Positions 21,980 through 33,828 are shown, counted from the first letter of the stretch. The stretch: DNA of 64,000 bases from Persicaria tinctoria (GCA_037127255.1 JBANSL010000008.1:3372896-3436895); one strand, 5' to 3'. Numbers and translations are program-made. Notes: generated from the sequence alone by a model not told the origin.

Positions 21980-22348
21980 TAGGGGTGTTATTCGAGCCGA
22001 GCTTGGCATGTTCAAGCTTGTTCATTTGTTAAACGAGCTCGAGCCGAACCCAATTTTTAAACGGTTTTTTTTTTGTTCAAGCTCGGCTTGTTTTAGTAAA
22101 TGAACGAGCTCGAGCCAAGCTTTTTTCGAGTTTTAAGTAGTTTGACTTGGTCGATCATAACATATTAACTTAAAGAAAATTTTAGAAATTTCATAGAATT
22201 CGAGCTATTCGAGCCTAAATTGAACGAGCCGAGCTTTCAACCGAGCTTAAAACCATGTTAAAGCTCGGCTTGTTTAGGTTAGTGAACGAGCTCGATTCGA
22301 GTTTTTTTCGAGCTGAGCCCGAGCTGTGCAACTCATATAACATCCCTA
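21980..22348. mobile_element. hAT-type MITE with 8-bp TSD
   Basis: Begins TAGGGGTGTTA and ends TAACATCCCTA, imperfect terminal inverted repeats. CTTGGAAG flanks both sides (21972-21979 and 22349-22356), the 8-bp duplication of the hAT superfamily. The 369-bp interior is made of repeated GAGCTCGAGCC and CAAGCTCGGCTTGTT motifs in both orientations and has no coding capacity. Confidence 0.88.
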
Positions 22349-23044
22349 CTTGGAAGCCCTTTCCCTCTGCATAGCATAGTCATGGTAAAACCATAAAAAC
22401 ACCGAAGCTTCTTCAAAAGCCATTCATATTTCGAGTAGGGTTACACACTGGTGATAATCATGACCCTACAACTTCTACCCTCCCGAGTATTACATCCGGA
22501 TTGTTGCACACTAATTCATATTTCACATACATGAAAATGTGTTTTTGGCTAAATTGTGGAACGTTCCGGAAAAATGTGGAATGTGGCGGAAGTCTTCGGA
22601 ATGTGGTGGAATATTCTAGAAGCATATGAAAGAGTGCGGAAGTCTCTGGAAGCGTGCGGATCGAACCTTATGAAAGGTTCCGGAACCGTGAAGAGTCTAG
22701 GTGTGTCTAGACTTGTGTAGAGTTTTCCGGAAGCTTGGAGAACCTTAGGAAAAGGTATTGAGGAGTCTAGAAGCATGTGGATGATTCTAGTATTGGAGTA
22801 TTCTAGAGATGTTCTAGAAGCTCCTTGTAAGAGATGGCATGACCTATAAATAGGCTTAGTGGTGTGTTAGTTAGGGTGTGAGTGGGCAAGGTGAGTGCTC
22901 CTCCAAATGAGTGTGAGTCCTAGTGTGTGATCGATTGAGCCTCAGGGCGTCTTGATCACACAAGTGTGTGGTCCACCAAAGAGTGAGGATAGTCTCTTCA
23001 GTCGAGTGGTGTATGTGAGACTTGTATTTGTGAGAGGTGTACTT

Positions 23045-23233
23045 GGGTGTGTTTGGATTCCAAAATGCATTAATTATAATGCATTATTTTTACCTCGGTT
23101 TATGTGTATGTTTGTTTACATCACATATTTACCTCGATTTTTACGACTTTTTCAATTATACAACCAAACACGCACATAAACCGAGGTAAAAAAATGCATT
23201 GTAATTAATGCATTTTGGAATCCAAACACACCC
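23045..23233. mobile_element. Tourist-like MITE (PIF/Harbinger), CTT TSD
   Basis: Perfect ends GGGTGTGTTTGGATTCC and GGAATCCAAACACACCC, 189 bp, flanked by CTT on both sides (23042-23044 and 23234-23236). It also has internal mirrored TACCTCGGTTTATGTG and CACATAAACCGAGGTA segments. Confidence 0.85.
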
Positions 23234-23252
23234 CTTGTGTACATAATATATA

Positions 23253-24226
23253 GGATAAATTACACATAACCACCCATAAATTATGGTACTTTTCACATAA
23301 CCACCCATAAAAACTTAAATTACAGTAAACCACCAATAAATTAGTTATGTTTTCATAAGACCACCCACCCATTAAACCTCAATTTGTTTGTTTAAAAAGA
23401 CAAAAATACTCTTAATTAAAATTTATTTGTATTTAATGCAATGATTTGTTTTCATAAGACTTTCCATTTGTTAAATAATCCGGTTTACTTTTATCCTTTT
23501 AAAAAAATGATAAATTATAATAAAATTATTCACATTCGGCTAATTTGCCAAATGATATGTATAAGCTTATTTTTTAAATGATATGGTTTGTAATTTAATA
23601 TATTAGCTAATTTACCATTCTTTTAAAGCAATGATCTTGTTTTATTTTAGAATTTATCCATATCTTATTTAACATTTGAAGGAGAAGAGATTGTTAGGAG
23701 GAATAGCAAGTCTCGACTCTTCACATTGCAAATCCAATTAAGGCATTGGTTGGAGCATTTAGGGCCTGTTTAAACTTCATTCCATTTTAATTATAATTCA
23801 ATTATTTTACCTCGGTTTATGTGAGTAATTGATTGTACAACTAAAAATCTCATAAAAACTAAGGTAAAACAGTAATTTAACCAAACAATCACATACATAA
23901 GGATAAAACTATTACATTATATATAATTAATAAATTATGGAATCCAAACACACCCTTAATTTGCCTTAAATTTTTGGTTTACTAAAAATAATACAATTGA
24001 AATCCAAACAATTATATACAAAATCTTTCCTTTACAAAGTATAAATAAATAAGCTTAAATTAGGGGTATTTTAGTTGTTTTAAACAAAGCAAATAGAGAC
24101 TTAATGTATTTTGGGTGGTCATATGAAAACAAATCTAATTTATGGGTGGTTTACTGTAATTTAAGTTTTTATGGGTGGTTATGTGAAAAGTACCCTAATT
24201 TAAGGGTGGTTATGTGTAATTTACCC
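23253..24226. mobile_element. Mutator-like non-autonomous element with 9-bp TSD
   Basis: Left end GGATAAATTACACATAACCA and right end TGGTTATGTGTAATTTACCC are inverted repeats continuing for over 100 bp (CCACCCATAAAAACTTAAATT and its complement). TAATATATA is duplicated exactly at both ends (23244-23252 and 24227-24235). Length is 974 bp including a nested Tourist MITE. No transposase is encoded. Confidence 0.9.
23762..23955. mobile_element. Nested Tourist-like MITE, TTA TSD
   Basis: Starts GGGCCTGTTTAAAC and ends GGAATCCAAACACACCC, flanked by TTA (23759-23761 and 23956-23958), the PIF/Harbinger target. It shares the internal TTTACCTCGGTTTATGTG motif with the element at 23045, so both belong to one family. 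It lies inside the Mutator-like element and must be younger than it. Confidence 0.82.
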
Positions 24227-24540
24227 TAATATATAATACAAGTTCTCATTTGTAAGTGGAGCTTGATCTATCCGAGTCACACGAGATCGAGTATTAGCTA
24301 CCCGGTTTTTCCCCAACAGTAATAAATCAGCACACACTGCACATATTTACATAGACATGCATGAACGAACCTTTAAATAAACACCTTGGCATTGTTTTTT
24401 TTAGCAAAACACGTTGATTAAGAAATTTACCTCTTGAAAATTCTCAATATACGTACACAAGCAGTGAGTTGTTGCTCTCGGAGAATATCACGGTGTTAAA
24501 TTGTCGGAAATGTATAACTTCACCCTTCGGACTTGGGAGT

Positions 24541-24735
24541 TGTTAGAGATGTGAATGAGACCAAAAATGTCCCACATCAGAAAGTTGAACCTATCAAACC
24601 CTAGTACATGAGTCGGTGAGTTACTCCTTCTATTGACAATTGGTTTTAGAATTGAACCTCACTCGACTTGTGTGCTAGGATATTAGGGCATAGCGCACAC
24701 AAGCCCCAGTCATCGGTCCGAGTCGGGCTTTGATA
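24541..24735 (+). mobile_element. TRIM LTR, second copy, with primer-binding site
   Basis: TGTTAGAGATGTGAATGAGACC through GGGCTTTGATA matches LTR1 of the 5708 element along its length. TGGTATCAGAGC (24736-24747) follows directly. After GCGG the sequence becomes unrelated AT-rich DNA and no 3' LTR follows within 1 kb, so the copy is truncated. Confidence 0.82.
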
Positions 24736-24749
24736 TGGTATCAGAGCGG

Positions 24750-25720
24750 AGCCAGGGGTGCTAAAAAAATTTCGTGAAATATTTTTTTGGCATATACTTG
24801 ATAAGAAGATTTTGTTAAAACAAATATTGAAAAAACACTGAAATTGTGATTTTTTAATGTTTTTTTTTGTATTTAAATAGTTGAGAGTAACTAAAAAAAT
24901 AGACGAGAAACAAAAAATATAGGAAAAAATGACGAAGAATTGTTTTTAATTCAATATTGAAAAAAATGGTTTAATATATAATTTAGACATAAATATGACA
25001 TTTTTAATGAAATGATTGATAGAAACAAAAAAATATAAAGAGAAATTAAGAAGAATTAATGATAGAGTAAAACAAATAAAAAGTTAAAGATGTGAGATTT
25101 GAAACCAAGACCTTTTAATTATGCTTGCTTTCTCTTTCATTCTCTTACCACTTGATCACACTTTTGTTTCAAATATCATTTAAAGATATTATATTATCTT
25201 AAAAATACTAAATATATGGAAAAAAAAAATTTATATTTTTATGTACTTTTTTACGATGATGTGAACACTTTCACGTCTTTTTGCTGAGGAGATGGAAGGA
25301 ATTGGGGACTAATAATTAAAAGATTTTATTTTTCTTAACCATGTTCTTCTTTCACTCGTTGTAAATCGACATTTATGGATTAGATCTATGAATACCGAAA
25401 ATAGGTTGCACTCACTCGTCGTAAGTTACTTGAATTAGGCTATGTGGATCTATTTTATAGTCCATTTTGATCCGACGCACTAAAAATGTTGATGTATTTT
25501 GAAGTCCTCGCCGAGCCATTAACAACTCTAAGTAAAATACCTATACGGCTATACACCCACATATCTGAATCTGATATCTGCTTAAAGCAGTCCTACTCCT
25601 ACTCCTGTACTCCACTTCTATTTTTGGGCAAGGGCAGAGAATCAGCTTCTTTTTGTTTCCTTCTTTCTTTTTTAAATTACAGTAGGAGTTAAATTGTGTA
25701 ATGCTTAGAAAAAACGCAAG
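24750..25720. other. AT-rich DNA between the TRIM LTR and MRS2 copy 2
   Basis: No protein, RNA gene or clear transposon ends recognised. The promoter of MRS2 copy 2 must lie in the last part. It shares no sequence with the promoter of copy 1 beyond about 60 bp upstream of the ATG. Confidence 0.45.
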
Positions 25721-25779
25721 TATTACTGTGCCCGTGATCGTTGCATTTTGGGAAATTGGGATTGGTAAAGTAAAGGAAG

Positions 25780-28700
25780 ATGGGGCGAGAAGGGCACATA
25801 GTTCCAATGGAGACTCCCACCCCAACCCCATCGGTTCAGAAAAAGAAGGGTTCGGATTCCCGAAAGTGGATCCTCATCGACTCTTCGGGTCGGATCTCCA
25901 CGCTTGAGAACGTTGACAAATACGCCATCTTGCACCGTGTTCATGTCCACGCCCGCGACCTCCGCATCCTCGATCCCTTGCTCTCTTACCCTTCCGCCAT
26001 TTTGGGCCGTGAGAGGGCCATTGTCCTCAATTTGGAGGTGATTTTTTAGTGTTTTTTTTGGGGCTTCTTTGGTGTTTTCATTTTGAATTGGATGATTGAT
26101 TGATTGTGTTTGTGGGTTTTGTCATGCTTTCAATCTTCTTTGGTCGGCGGTGGGGTTTTGATGCAGCACATCAAGGCAATTATCACTGCTGATGAGGTAA
26201 TCTATGTTTCCCCTTTTGAAAAATTTCTTATCTTTTGCTTGATGCCTAAAATTGTTACTGAACTGATGATGTCTTAAAGATATACTTGTCTTAGTTTCCG
26301 TGTTCTCGAACAACCCTAGATGGAATGTAACTTGACAGTAGTTGTACATGTTACTTTGATTGTTAATAATTATGTGTGGATTTTGTAGTTATTGATGGTT
26401 AGAATCTGGTTTGGTTTCTGAATTCTAATATCTTGAGATCATAAAGTTGGTGTTTACATGGATTCATTTCTTCGGAATCGATAGGTCCTTCTTAGGGATC
26501 CATCTCACGAGAACGTAATCCCGGTTGTTGAGGAACTCCGGAGGAGATTGCCTGAATTGAGTCAAGACCAGGGTGGTGTGAAAGACTCAAGGAGACATGA
26601 TGATGAAGAAGACGGTACATGACTTTGATCATTCATTCTAGCTATTAAGAAACAAGTTTTCCTAGCTATTTAAGACACTAGTATAATTTTTCTGCACATT
26701 TATAGAATCTCCATTTGAATTTCGGGCTCTTGAAGTTGCGTTGGAGGCCATCTGTAGCTTTCTTGCCGCACGCACAACTGAACTGGAGGCTTCTGCTTAT
26801 CCAGCTTTAGATGAGCTTACCTCCAAGGTTGGTCTTGCTTGTTCATCTCTCTCCAGTTCTTTAATTGCTTCTGTTTTGTATCTTGTTGGTTCTTAGAGAC
26901 AGTGCTTTGATCAGCCTTCAACTAATCAACTGGTAAGTGGCACCTTAACAAGCAATGGATAGTCAAATTTAGGACCTAAAAATGGGGATCACAATTAGAC
27001 CTCAATGAAGTAGTGATGATATGTAGTTCGCCTCACTTTTATATATCAAAGCATTTTGAATTGTTTTGTAATCTGCAGATTAGTAGCCGAAACTTGGATA
27101 GGGTTCGGAAATTGAAGAGTGCAATGACACGGCTGACTGCTCGTGTTCAAAAGGTATTTCTCTGTATTTTTAACAACAAAAATTGATTGTTTTCGTTTCC
27201 TTAATGAACAATGTACAATTTGGAGATTATGGCGAGTTCAAAAAGACAAATCAAATATCATCAAGGAATTACATTGTTTCTGAGGATGGAGGAGAAGGGC
27301 TCCGTAATGGCTTTTGCTGACGACATAGCACAGTAAGGTTGTGCAGCTGTTTTCTTGTGTGGATAAGATTAGCTACACTGAATGAGCTCTTGATTCTGAG
27401 CACATCCTCTGTGGTCTTTACAAGAGACCGATGATCCAGGCATGGTCATTGTCTCAGCCTGAATGGACTTGCAAAATAGATGAGGGTCCAGCTGTTATCG
27501 CGTATGCCAGGTGGAGCCCTGACATTCGACATATACTCACCACATCTGACTTCCAATTGAGGTTGACTGTGTGGTCACTTGTGAACACAGCTTGCGGGGG
27601 GTCTCCTTCACACAAGATGGAAAATTTGCTGCAGTTTGCGCAAGGCCTGATTGCAAGGATTACGTGAATCTTCTTTCCTGCCATAATTAGGAAATGATGG
27701 GTGTATTTGCCGTGGATACAATAGATTTGGCCGATGTACAGTGGTCTCCAGATGATAGCATTCTTGTGGTATGGGATTCACCACTTGAATACAAGGTAAA
27801 GGTTTAGGGAATTTCACAGCCGTGGGCATCTGGTTTCATCTTCTTCTCCTATAATTAGAGATCATAAGGATCTTTATGAAGTTCTGATAAAATAGGATAA
27901 AAGAGGTAAATTTGGAGAAACACCTTTGACTACTACTGTGGTAATTTTTCAGGAAAATCATGTTTGGGCATTCCAAAATCCAAATTTATTATGGACAATG
28001 CCTAAATAGGGACATAAGAGGTAAACTTGCCTAGACAAGGACCATGATTCAAATAAGAAAAATAGGCAACCCCATCTTGTAAAGGACGAGGCTCTGAAAT
28101 GAGATATTCAGGTGCAAGTAAGATTTTTAACTATAATTTTTAGAGCCTGAAGTGTGCTTGCAAATGAAAGAATGAACACAAGTTGAACCTACAGACTCCA
28201 TACATGTTAAATGCAAGGTTCATAAAGAAACAGTTGCAGCATAGTGGTAAGTTATGTAATTTCAAATGCTGCCAGAAAATGCTTAGAATTCCTTTACATA
28301 CTTGAGAATGGTTTGATGTTTTTAGATGCGTGAAGTTGCTGCCAGACAGGATCTCAACCTTTTGAATCTTTCGGAAGATTTGACTTGAGATAGAGACCAA
28401 TGGCGAATGAGTATCCGGGTGGCAGACGTCTAGGGACCTAGGCTATTGAGTGGTGTCTTTTTTATTGATGCTTCTATGCTGCTTTTCAGTCCCTTAATCT
28501 ACTTTCTATTCTGCATGTCTTCGTTCTACACATATGTTCTCTTATTTTGGGTCTATCGGAAACACTGTTGACTAGTTCGGGGAAAGAGTGCGTACATCTT
28601 GACCCCCAAACCCCGCTTTATCGTGGGATATACTGGGTCGTTGTTTTTGTTGATGATACTTTTTCGGATCAAATACTGGATTCTCAATCTTACATACAGC

Positions 28701-29768
28701 TCAACTAATATTCTCCGGTTAAGCTTTTATACGATTTTCTGTATGGCGCTGACTATAGCTGGTTGCAGGTGAGAGATGAGTTGGAACAACTTCTTGACGA
28801 CGATGATGATATGGCTGACTTGTATTTATCTAGAAAGTTGGTTGGTTTCGCATCCCCAACTAGTGCTTCTGGTGCTGCTAACTGGTTCCCTAATTCACCT
28901 ACAATGGGCTCCAGGATAGCGAGAGGGAGTAGGGCAAGCATGGTCACTACCAAAGAAGATAATGATGTCGAAGAGCTTGAGATGTTACTAGAGGTTGTTA
29001 TGCCTGCTTAAACTCGCAGAATGGTTCTCAAAGACTCGTTTCTTTAACTGGTTAATGTCTTTTTTCAGGCCTACTTCATGCAGATAGACAGTGGTTTAAA
29101 CAAATTAACAACGGTATATATATGGCCAAGACTTCTCTGCAATATTTCTGCCCGTTGAATTTGTTTCTTTACACGCACCCTAACTGTCAAGAACGTGCTT
29201 TGTAGCTTCGAGAATATATTGATGACACCGAGGATTACATCAACATTCAGGTAAGCAGCAGGTTGCCTAACACAGCTAGCATACGAAACTTCTTACACAT
29301 TTCACTTCCTATCAATGCCAATTGTTAATGTCGTGTTTCACATTGCAGCTTGACAATCATCGAAATCAGTTGATTCAGGTAAGGATCCTTTCAGTAGAGA
29401 TAAAAAAAAAAGATTCATAAATCAGATTATGCAATTTGTTTCTTATTTGTTTTCCTGCCTTTTTTTTTTACCAGTTGGAGCTTTTCCTAAGTTCAGGAAC
29501 TGTCTGCATATCCATCTACGCGTTAGTGACTGGAATTTTCGGGATGAACATACCCTACACTTGGATGAATGACCACAGTTTCGTTTTCAAATGGGTATGT
29601 TGTTTCTTTCAGTTGATGGACAACCGCGATCAAGCTCAAACCGTAATTTTGAATAGATGTCTGTCATTTCCATGGTTATAGGTGGTCATTGGCACAGGGT
29701 TAGTCTGTGCTGTCTTGTTCGTGTTGATTATGTCCTATGCTCGCTACAAGGGCCTTGTCGGATCATGA
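25780..29768 (+). CDS. MRS2-2: MRS2/CorA-type magnesium transporter, tandem copy 2
   Basis: Second intact member of the pair. Exons: 25780-26037, 26167-26196, 26485-26614, 26706-26827, 27079-27153, 28769-28993, 29069-29113, 29206-29250, 29349-29378, 29475-29594, 29682-29768. All junctions are GT-AG, every exon has the same length as in copy 1, and the product is again 388 aa. The GMN motif (FGMNIPYTW), both membrane segments and the acidic [16 protein letters not shown] region are kept. Differences are scattered substitutions (for example LVQKKK to SVQKKK near residue 18, LNKLTA to LNKLTT). Intron 5 is 1615 bases against 360 in copy 1 because about 1.3 kb was inserted, including a WRAP73 piece and a SINE-like sequence. 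The coding frame looks functional, but the enlarged intron could alter splicing. Confidence 0.94.
27338..27795 (+). pseudogene. WRAP73 (WD-repeat protein) fragment inside MRS2 intron 5
   Basis: The plus strand encodes [15 protein letters not shown], a TGA where tryptophan is expected, then [33 protein letters not shown], a deletion of about a dozen residues with a frame change, [14 protein letters not shown], and [18 protein letters not shown]. This is the N-terminal WD40 region of WRAP73 (WDR8), a conserved spindle-pole and centrosome-associated protein. The coding stretches run on without visible introns, suggesting a cDNA-derived copy, although a GTAAAG donor-like sequence follows the last codon. 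The stop, deletion and frameshifts make it non-functional. It lies in the sense direction of the host gene. Confidence 0.85.
27796..28547. other. Remainder of the intron 5 insertion in MRS2 copy 2
   Basis: Sequence absent from copy 1. No protein recognised. It carries the insertion from the WRAP73 piece to the SINE-like tail. Confidence 0.5.
28548..28655 (+). mobile_element. SINE 3' part with TTG-rich tail
   Basis: GGGTCTATCGGAAACACTG, GCGTACATCTTGACCCC and GTGGGATATACTGGGT followed by GTTGTTTTTGTTG match the arrangement of a plant SINE family ending in TTG repeats (TS-like). The 5' tRNA-related part is not evident. It lies at the right end of the intron insertion. Confidence 0.6.
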
Positions 29769-30219
29769 AAGTAAGTACATAATGAATCTTGCGAATGGCG
29801 TTACACGCATCAGAATAGCCAGGCTGTAACCAGTGCCATCGACTGTATACTGCATGATCATCCAACTTGGACAAACTCCTCCGATCCTTACGCATAATGT
29901 CTGTATTTTTCTTCAGTTATTGCTGATGATGGGAATCAACTGTTTGCAGCCACTGTCTGTTGAAAACAACAGTTGAGAATGTGCTTGTATCAATACTATA
30001 TAGAAATCATGGATTTGATTTTCCCTTCATGCTAAGGACTTGCTTTAATAATAAGAGCAAGAAAGGTTTCCATTAGTAGCAAAAGGGTATGTATTTTTGT
30101 TCCTGAAAATATTGATAGACAGTAATGAAATCATTATCAAGAGAGACAATGAAAAAGCCAAGGGCTTGTTTATTTAAGCTTTTGGTTTCATTTATGCTGT
30201 TATTGGTGTCCTTGTGTGT

Positions 30220-30300
30220 TGTTTGTTCTTGGGTGTTTATTCAAGAGGGTGCATATCTTGACTCTCAAACTCTGCTTTGAATTTTTTGTTGTAAAAACAG
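30220..30300 (+). mobile_element. Degenerate SINE-like fragment
   Basis: AAGAGGGTGCATATCTTGACT followed by CTCAAACTCTGCTTTGA and TTTTGTTGT is a diverged match to the SINE tail at 28548. Confidence 0.35.
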
Positions 30301-31105
30301 ATTTAATTTGTTACTGGTTTTCACTGTGGGATTGCTCGTTTTAAAAATTAAGGAGACTAGTTTAAATAAAGTATATTTTTAAGTAATTATTTTTATAAAT
30401 ATAGGGGGAAAAAACTGTCTTAAAACTAAAAGCTGGATAGAAGTTGAACCAAACAAGCCCTAAAGGTGCATAATTTTAGTGCAAAATGGAAAATATGAGT
30501 TTTACTCCCAAATTTGAATGAGTTGGTTTGGGTTATTGATGAATAGGCATATCAGTGGGATGGGGGGGCTGGCCCACCCATAATGGACACAGTGGCAGAC
30601 AAATGGGCCTGGTGGGCCTGTTATCCAAAAACCAGTGGTCTACCCTGAAAGGCCGACCAAAGATAAGCAAAAAGGACACTTGCTCAACTGCTCACATATG
30701 TTCACCAATCCATAGTTGGTATTTTTCTTATACTGTATATATATAATGTTAAATATTTCTAATAAAAGTTATACTAATGATGATTTAATTCAACCAATCA
30801 AAGTTTTCTCCTTCGTCGGATTATCCGGTTCTTAGTTTATCCGGTTTTCGGTTTTTTCGGATTTAGTTATCTTGCATTACGAATTGCTTAACTAATAAAA
30901 AAAAATAGAAAGTTTCTTTGAAAGGGATGATCACAAATCACAATACAAAGTGAATTGCAAAGCAATTAATGAAAACACTTGTTCTCTTTGAATAAATAGC
31001 ATCAATATATGAATAATTGAATATGACATAAGTATGAAAATGTCATAATTTTGTACCAATCTCTCCACATTGAATCATTTAAGAAAAAATCAAGGTTCAC
31101 TTAGT
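30301..31105. other. Intergenic AT-rich DNA
   Basis: No gene recognised. Confidence 0.5.
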
Positions 31106-31107
31106 TT

Positions 31108-31225
31108 CTTACGCTTGAGTCTAGCCGATTTACCTGGTGCGTGAACCTTACCGATTGGATCACGTGCTCATAGTTTATACCACCAAAAAGGTGAGTTACC
31201 CTCGTTATAAAAAAGAAAAAAAAAT
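31108..31225 (+). mobile_element. SINE-like repeat, copy 1
   Basis: CTAGCCGATTTACCTGG, GATTGGATCACGTGCTC and CCCTCGTTATAAAAAAG share order and spacing with 47611-47712. Two dispersed copies ending in an A-rich tail suggest a SINE. Pol III boxes are not clearly recognisable. Confidence 0.5.
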
Positions 31226-32490
31226 TGAGTCTTTTAACAGATGAACCAAGGCTCAACCGGAGTGGACATGGTATAAGGAACACAACTTATAGATTAGTTG
31301 TGATATTGAAAATCATTATTTGCTTGTGCAACATGTGCATGATATGTAAAAATACAAAAGCAAAAGTTGTGTAAAAATCAAGATTAGTGGATGTAAAAAC
31401 AGGAAGGAAAAGGGGAGAACCTGGAACCTCAAATTCAAAGTAGAGAGCCCAGACAAAGAATATAACACATACTGTACAATACAAAGGAAAAAATTGTTCT
31501 TCATTGGAACTTTAATGGGAAACAACCACCACTTTGGCTTTGAGAATGACCTAAAACTACTTCAATGCTTGGCAATTTGAAGGAATTTCTCTTTTGATGG
31601 ACCACATGAAAGAGATTTAACAAAGAGGAAAACCTCTCCATAATATTTTGTAAAAATCCACAAAAAGGTGCACTATATTGTTCATCTTTTGTTAAAGCTT
31701 TAACAATTTTCTTCTGCAGACTTGTCGGCCATCGAGATTCAGATATATTTGATATCGAATTCTTAAATAATAATAAAAAATCATGTAATTCACATAACAC
31801 AACTCAATAGTTAGAGGAGAAATTAACTCTTTATCGTCATTTTTTCAAATAAACGTTGATAGTACTGTAAAAGCTAGGGTTAAGTTCTATGTGGCGAAGA
31901 TTGAAGGACGCGAAAAGAAAGGGACTCTCAAGGTGGAAATATATGAGGGTGGGACATAGGATGCTTCAATGGGTGAGGGCAAGATCTGGCACCACTCCAA
32001 AATGTGAAGGGTCTACCTTGGATTTCATCATTCATATGATTTCATGCATCAAATAGTTATACTCCAAAACAACTTCTTGAAAGCATCTAGCTAGCTAGCT
32101 TGCACTGACAACAATTTTGATCAACACTTCAATGCAATTTTTACAACCTGTGTTTTTTTATACACCAACAAAGCTACCTCTTTTCAAACCGAGAAGCCGA
32201 TATATCTGTCGAAATAGTGGCTCTATATGGAGCATTTCAAACTATACAAGTATAATTTTAAGATTTATTTATATTCATGAGAAAAACAAACACAAATATC
32301 TTTTATAATTTAAAGATAAAAACTATTATTTCATCGATATTGATATTGTAGAAGTTTATTTCATACAAAGGAAAAAAAAATACTATATATAATTATCTTG
32401 TAGTTGGAAAATTGTAGAAGTTTTAAGATTAGTTTTCTTTATATAAAAAAATGACAAGTAAAATATGAAGTAAGTATAAATTGAAAGATG
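31226..32490. other. Intergenic DNA with an unrecognised 99-codon minus-strand frame
   Basis: The minus-strand frame 31800-31501 contains WPTSLQKKIVKALTKDEQYS and is not low-complexity, but I do not recognise it and see no splice context. The rest is AT-rich without features. Confidence 0.3.
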
Positions 32491-32499
32491 TATAAGGGT

Positions 32500-33330
32500 T
32501 GCTATAGGGATAACCATTTTTTCGCCATATATACGGTGGATGTACCGACTCCGGAGGCGGGTGACAATATAAAGCTCGAACTGTCACAGACATCTGGTGT
32601 CGGTATGGCTCCAGCAAGGCATCCTGAGTCGATAAATTCACCGTCTCTGAAAGTCGAAGTTAGCACGTCTGTTACAGACACAAACACCAGGTGTTGACAT
32701 ATATATCCCTCTACAAAATTCTATGAAAACAACTTTATAGCCACAAAGTTAACAACAAAATTAATCTCAAATTTAGCCTCAAATTGGCTTCGAAACAAAC
32801 TTTAATTGGAGGGCTAGAAGGGTGATGTTAAATATGTAATCGAATTTACCTTCAAAACCATTTAGTGTCAAATTTACTTTTGAAACTAACCTCGTCGAAA
32901 TAAATTTAGATCCTATATATCCTCAAACGTAGCCTCGAATGTACCATATAAGACGTTCATTAGTAAGATCCTTTCACCATAGCCTTATATAGTACCCTCA
33001 AAATTTTGTTCGATACTACTATTATTTTACCCTCAAAGGTACCCTCAATATATTTATTTTAGGGTATTTAGCTTGAAAAATACCTTTACAATTACCTTCG
33101 AAATAATTTAGTCTCGAATATAGCTTCGAATATGCCCTCGAAATTTGTCGAATTCGAAAGTCAGTGACGACTCAAATGTTGTCGAAACTGGAAGTCGGTA
33201 ACGACTCATATTTTCTCGTCTTTAGATACCAGAGCCGACTATTTCCTTCATCGACACTAGAATCCAGTTAATGCACCGTGCATTCGACGATATAAGGTCG
33301 TGCCAATAACAACCCGGTTATTGGGCTAGG
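32500..33330. repeat. CCTCGAA-type repeat block, CACTA-like subterminal region
   Basis: Variants of AGCCTCAAAT, CCTCGAAT, CCCTCAAA and TTCGAAA recur densely from 32760 to 33140, flanked by a GACTCCGGAGG-type segment (32545) and CGGTAACGACTCA repeats (33150-33250). The same CCTCGAA motif fills 60440-60960 beside a CACTACTAGAAAA terminus, so both probably belong to related CACTA elements. No terminus was found here. Confidence 0.5.
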
Positions 33331-33828
33331 TAAGATGGGTCTAGTTGGAATTGGATCCGGTGGAGTTCTAAATTAACTCCACCAATGGAGTTGAGCAAAT
33401 CTCAACCGTCAAAAAAATAACCACCCTCCTTCACCCCCACCCCGGCCCACCCATTTTCTTTTTTCTTTTTTCTTTTAATTTTTTTTTGTTAGTGTAAATC
33501 CCAACTCCACCCATGAATTTGACTATCAAATTCATGGGATCCAAACCCGATTTGGTTCGGTGGGATTCTAACTTCCATGTGGTTGGGCAAAGTAAATATA
33601 TGTGCTTCCCTGTTAAGTATTTTCATCAAGTTTTCTTGTTGTTATTGCTCCCATGTGATATATTATATTCTCACGTAAAATCTCGAAATAAACCAAATTA
33701 TAGTATTCTCATTTTTCCTTGTGCTGTTTGCCATTCTTCATGCAAGTTTCTTTCCCTTCCATTATTACTATTTTGTCTTCTCTAAAGGCCGGGCGAATTC
33801 TATGATTTACTTCAAAGGGATATATAAA
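33331..33828. other. Intergenic DNA
   Basis: No gene recognised. A CATGAATTTGACTATCAAATTCATG fold-back-like segment lies at 33510-33540. Confidence 0.4.

Larger units (their letters stand above)
22502..24318 (+). mobile_element. Probable solo LTR containing nested DNA transposons
   Basis: Starts TGTTGCACAC and ends CCCCAACA, giving a TGTTG/CAACA terminal match. A TATAAATAGG promoter box lies at about 22847. The first part is rich in diverged GGAA/TTCTAGAA motifs. Removing the Tourist (23045-23233) and Mutator-like (23253-24226) insertions with their TSD copies leaves about 640 bp, a normal LTR size, and the rejoined flanks read smoothly. No primer-binding site follows, so it would be a solo LTR. 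I found no 5-bp TSD, so the boundaries are uncertain. Confidence 0.45.
25721..30090 (+). repeat. Tandem duplication unit 2 (MRS2)
   Basis: Counterpart of 18693-21730. It is longer by the intron 5 insertion. Collinear intron and 3' UTR similarity continues to GGTTTCCATTAGTAGC at about 30085. Confidence 0.85.
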
